A program made the translations under genes and the position numbers. Shown here piece by piece: positions 62,234 to 64,000 of a DNA stretch of 64,000 bases. Below the pieces are notes generated by a model that searched no databases, was not told where the DNA came from, and saw nothing but the letters and a program-made list of their open reading frames with translations. This DNA is from Ramlibacter tataouinensis TTB310 (lineage in GTDB: Bacteria > Pseudomonadota > Gammaproteobacteria > Burkholderiales > Burkholderiaceae_C): NCBI RefSeq assembly GCF_000215705.1, contig NC_015677.1:3422001-3486000 (forward strand). Reading direction: 5' to 3'. Positions within the stretch are counted from its first letter, which is position 1. Every line of letters starts with the position of its first letter.

Positions 62234-62938
62234 CTAAATCGCGACCAGGCCGCGCACGCCGTCCCGCTCCATGTCCCGGCCGGCCCCGCGGGCGACGATC
62301 TCGCCGCGCTCCATCACCAGGTAATGGTCGGCCAGCTCGCGCGCGAAGTCGTAGTACTGCTCGACCAGCAGCACCGCCACGGGCCGGCCGTCCAGGCCCT
62401 GGTCGGCCAGGCGGCGGATCACCCGGCCCATGTCCTTGATGATGCTGGGCTGGATGCCTTCGGTAGGCTCGTCCAGCACCAGCAGCCGCGGCCGGGCTGC
62501 CAGCGCCCGGGCGATGGCCAGCTGCTGCTGCTGGCCGCCGGACAGGTCGCCGCCGCGCCGGTGCAGCATCTGCGCCAGCACCGGGAACAGCTCGAACAGC
62601 TGCGCGGGAATGGGCGTCGACGCGGGCCGGGAGGCCAGGCCCATGCGCAGGTTGTCCTGCACCGTGAGGCGGCCGAAGATCTCGCGCCCCTGCGGCACGT
62701 AGCCGATGCCCGCCCGCGCCCGCTGGTAGGGCGTGGCCTGCTGCAGGGCCCGGCCTTCGAGTTCAATGCGGCCGGTGCGCACCGGCACCAGCCCCATCAG
62801 CGACTTCAGCATCGTGGTCTTGCCCACGCCGTTGCGGCCCAGCAGCACCGTAACCCGGCCCGCCGGCACCTCGAACGACACATCGCGCAGGATGTGCGAG
62901 CCGCCGTAGTACTGGTTGACGCCCTGGACGCTCAGCAT
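62234..62938 (-). CDS. urtE: Urea ABC transporter ATP-binding protein UrtE
   Basis: A 234-residue LivF-type ATPase. Walker A 'LLGRNGVGKTTMLK' near residues 33-46, signature 'LSGGQQQQLAIARAL' and Walker B 'LLVLDEPTEGIQPSIIKDMGRVIRRL'. The 'EGIQPSII' and 'LVEQYYDFARELADHYLVMERGEIV' wording is typical for UrtE rather than for branched-chain amino acid LivF. It follows urtD after 4 bases. It converges on the plus-strand genes after ureD. Confidence 0.93.
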   Translation of the reverse strand: MLSVQGVNQYYGGSHILRDVSFEVPAGRVTVLLGRNGVGKTTMLKSLMGLVPVRTGRIELEGRALQQATPYQRARAGIGYVPQGREIFGRLTVQDNLRMGLASRPASTPIPAQLFELFPVLAQMLHRRGGDLSGGQQQQLAIARALAARPRLLVLDEPTEGIQPSIIKDMGRVIRRLADQGLDGRPVAVLLVEQYYDFARELADHYLVMERGEIVARGAGRDMERDGVRGLVAI

Positions 62939-62942
62939 CGCT

Positions 62943-63799
<857 letters not shown>

Positions 63800-63803
<4 letters not shown>

Positions 63804-64000
63804 CGCCGCCGTCCCCGCAGGCGCCGCAGCAGGCCCACCAGGCCGTCCGGCAGGAACAGCGTCACCGCGATGAACAGCGCGCCCAGGAAGTACAGCCAGA
63901 ACTCCGGCGCGGCCACGGTCAGCCAGCTCTTGGCCCCGCCCACCAGGAAGGCGCCGGCGATCGGGCCGACCAGCGTGGCGCGGCCGCCCACCGCCGCCCA
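63800..64000 (-). CDS. urtC: Urea ABC transporter permease UrtC, C-terminal part only
   Basis: The last 66 residues of a LivM-type permease; the gene continues beyond the window. 'WAAVGGRATLVGPIAGAFLV' and 'PEFWLYFLGALFIAVTLFLPDGLVGLLRRLRGRRR' match the UrtC C-terminus, with two helices and a basic tail. Identification relies on the directly overlapping urtD and following urtE. Confidence 0.9.

Overview
The window is about 70% G+C, is densely coded and has the family content of a betaproteobacterium of the order Burkholderiales, most likely Comamonadaceae (Ramlibacter/Variovorax-like). Pointers are two Bug/TctC-type solute-binding proteins, TRAP and BMP-type uptake systems, several LysR regulators paired with catabolic operons, the DUF6537-type indolepyruvate oxidoreductase, and a lipoprotein with a poly-glycine stretch after its lipid-modified cysteine. 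No rRNA, tRNA, CRISPR array or complete insertion sequence was seen. The first gene (SpoIIM-like) and last gene (urtC) are cut by the window edges.

Layout. 1-5.4 kb: a SpoIIM / DUF4129 / DUF4350 / MoxR / DUF58 operon, then a DUF805 protein. 5.9-12.3 kb (minus strand): guanine deaminase, a BMP-type binding protein, a TPR-glycosyltransferase, an adenine deaminase-like enzyme and a family 2 glycosyltransferase. 12.4-17.3 kb: an accessory stretch of short, lower-GC and partly broken genes (VOC, DUF1653, DUF1428, remnants of DUF4256, DUF6714-like and FAD oxidoreductase genes, GNAT, small HTH protein, EamA transporter). 17.3-22.1 kb: a complete BMP-type (purine/nucleoside) ABC importer. 22.1-26.0 kb: xanthine dehydrogenase xdhAB. 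26.1-30.4 kb: DUF3014, a family 8 glycosyltransferase, an untracked 49-residue protein and a hydrolase. 30.4-35.7 kb: an aryl-pyruvate oxidoreductase operon with a LysR gene, a Bug protein and a thioesterase. 35.7-41.0 kb: a BNR-repeat protein and a TRAP transporter with divergent LysR. 41.0-41.4 kb: a 432-bp element with about 63-bp terminal inverted repeats and no gene. 41.5-45.6 kb: glycerate kinase, LysR, maleate isomerase-like protein and a Bug protein. 45.6-50.1 kb: a lipoprotein, YjbQ, urate hydroxylase PuuD, XdhC and a TonB-like lipoprotein. 50.1-52.6 kb: a truncated coiled-coil gene, an IS1595-type transposase scrap, an exported protein and a 1-kb gene-free stretch with hairpins. 52.6-57.0 kb: uraH, puuE, a fused uraD-allC and an unusual M20 hydrolase. 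57.1-60.3 kb: a stress membrane protein and a nitrate/taurine-type ABC importer ending in ureD. 61-64 kb: small proteins, then urea-type ABC genes urtE, urtD and urtC on the minus strand.

The main theme is use of purines as a nitrogen source. Import (BMP system), deamination (guanine and adenine deaminases), oxidation to urate (XdhAB with XdhC), urate to allantoin (PuuD, UraH, UraD), allantoin to allantoate and onward (PuuE, AllC), and urea handling (UreD, Urt) are all present, although the urease structural genes are not in the window. Interleaved are independent organic-acid uptake and catabolism modules, each with its own LysR regulator.
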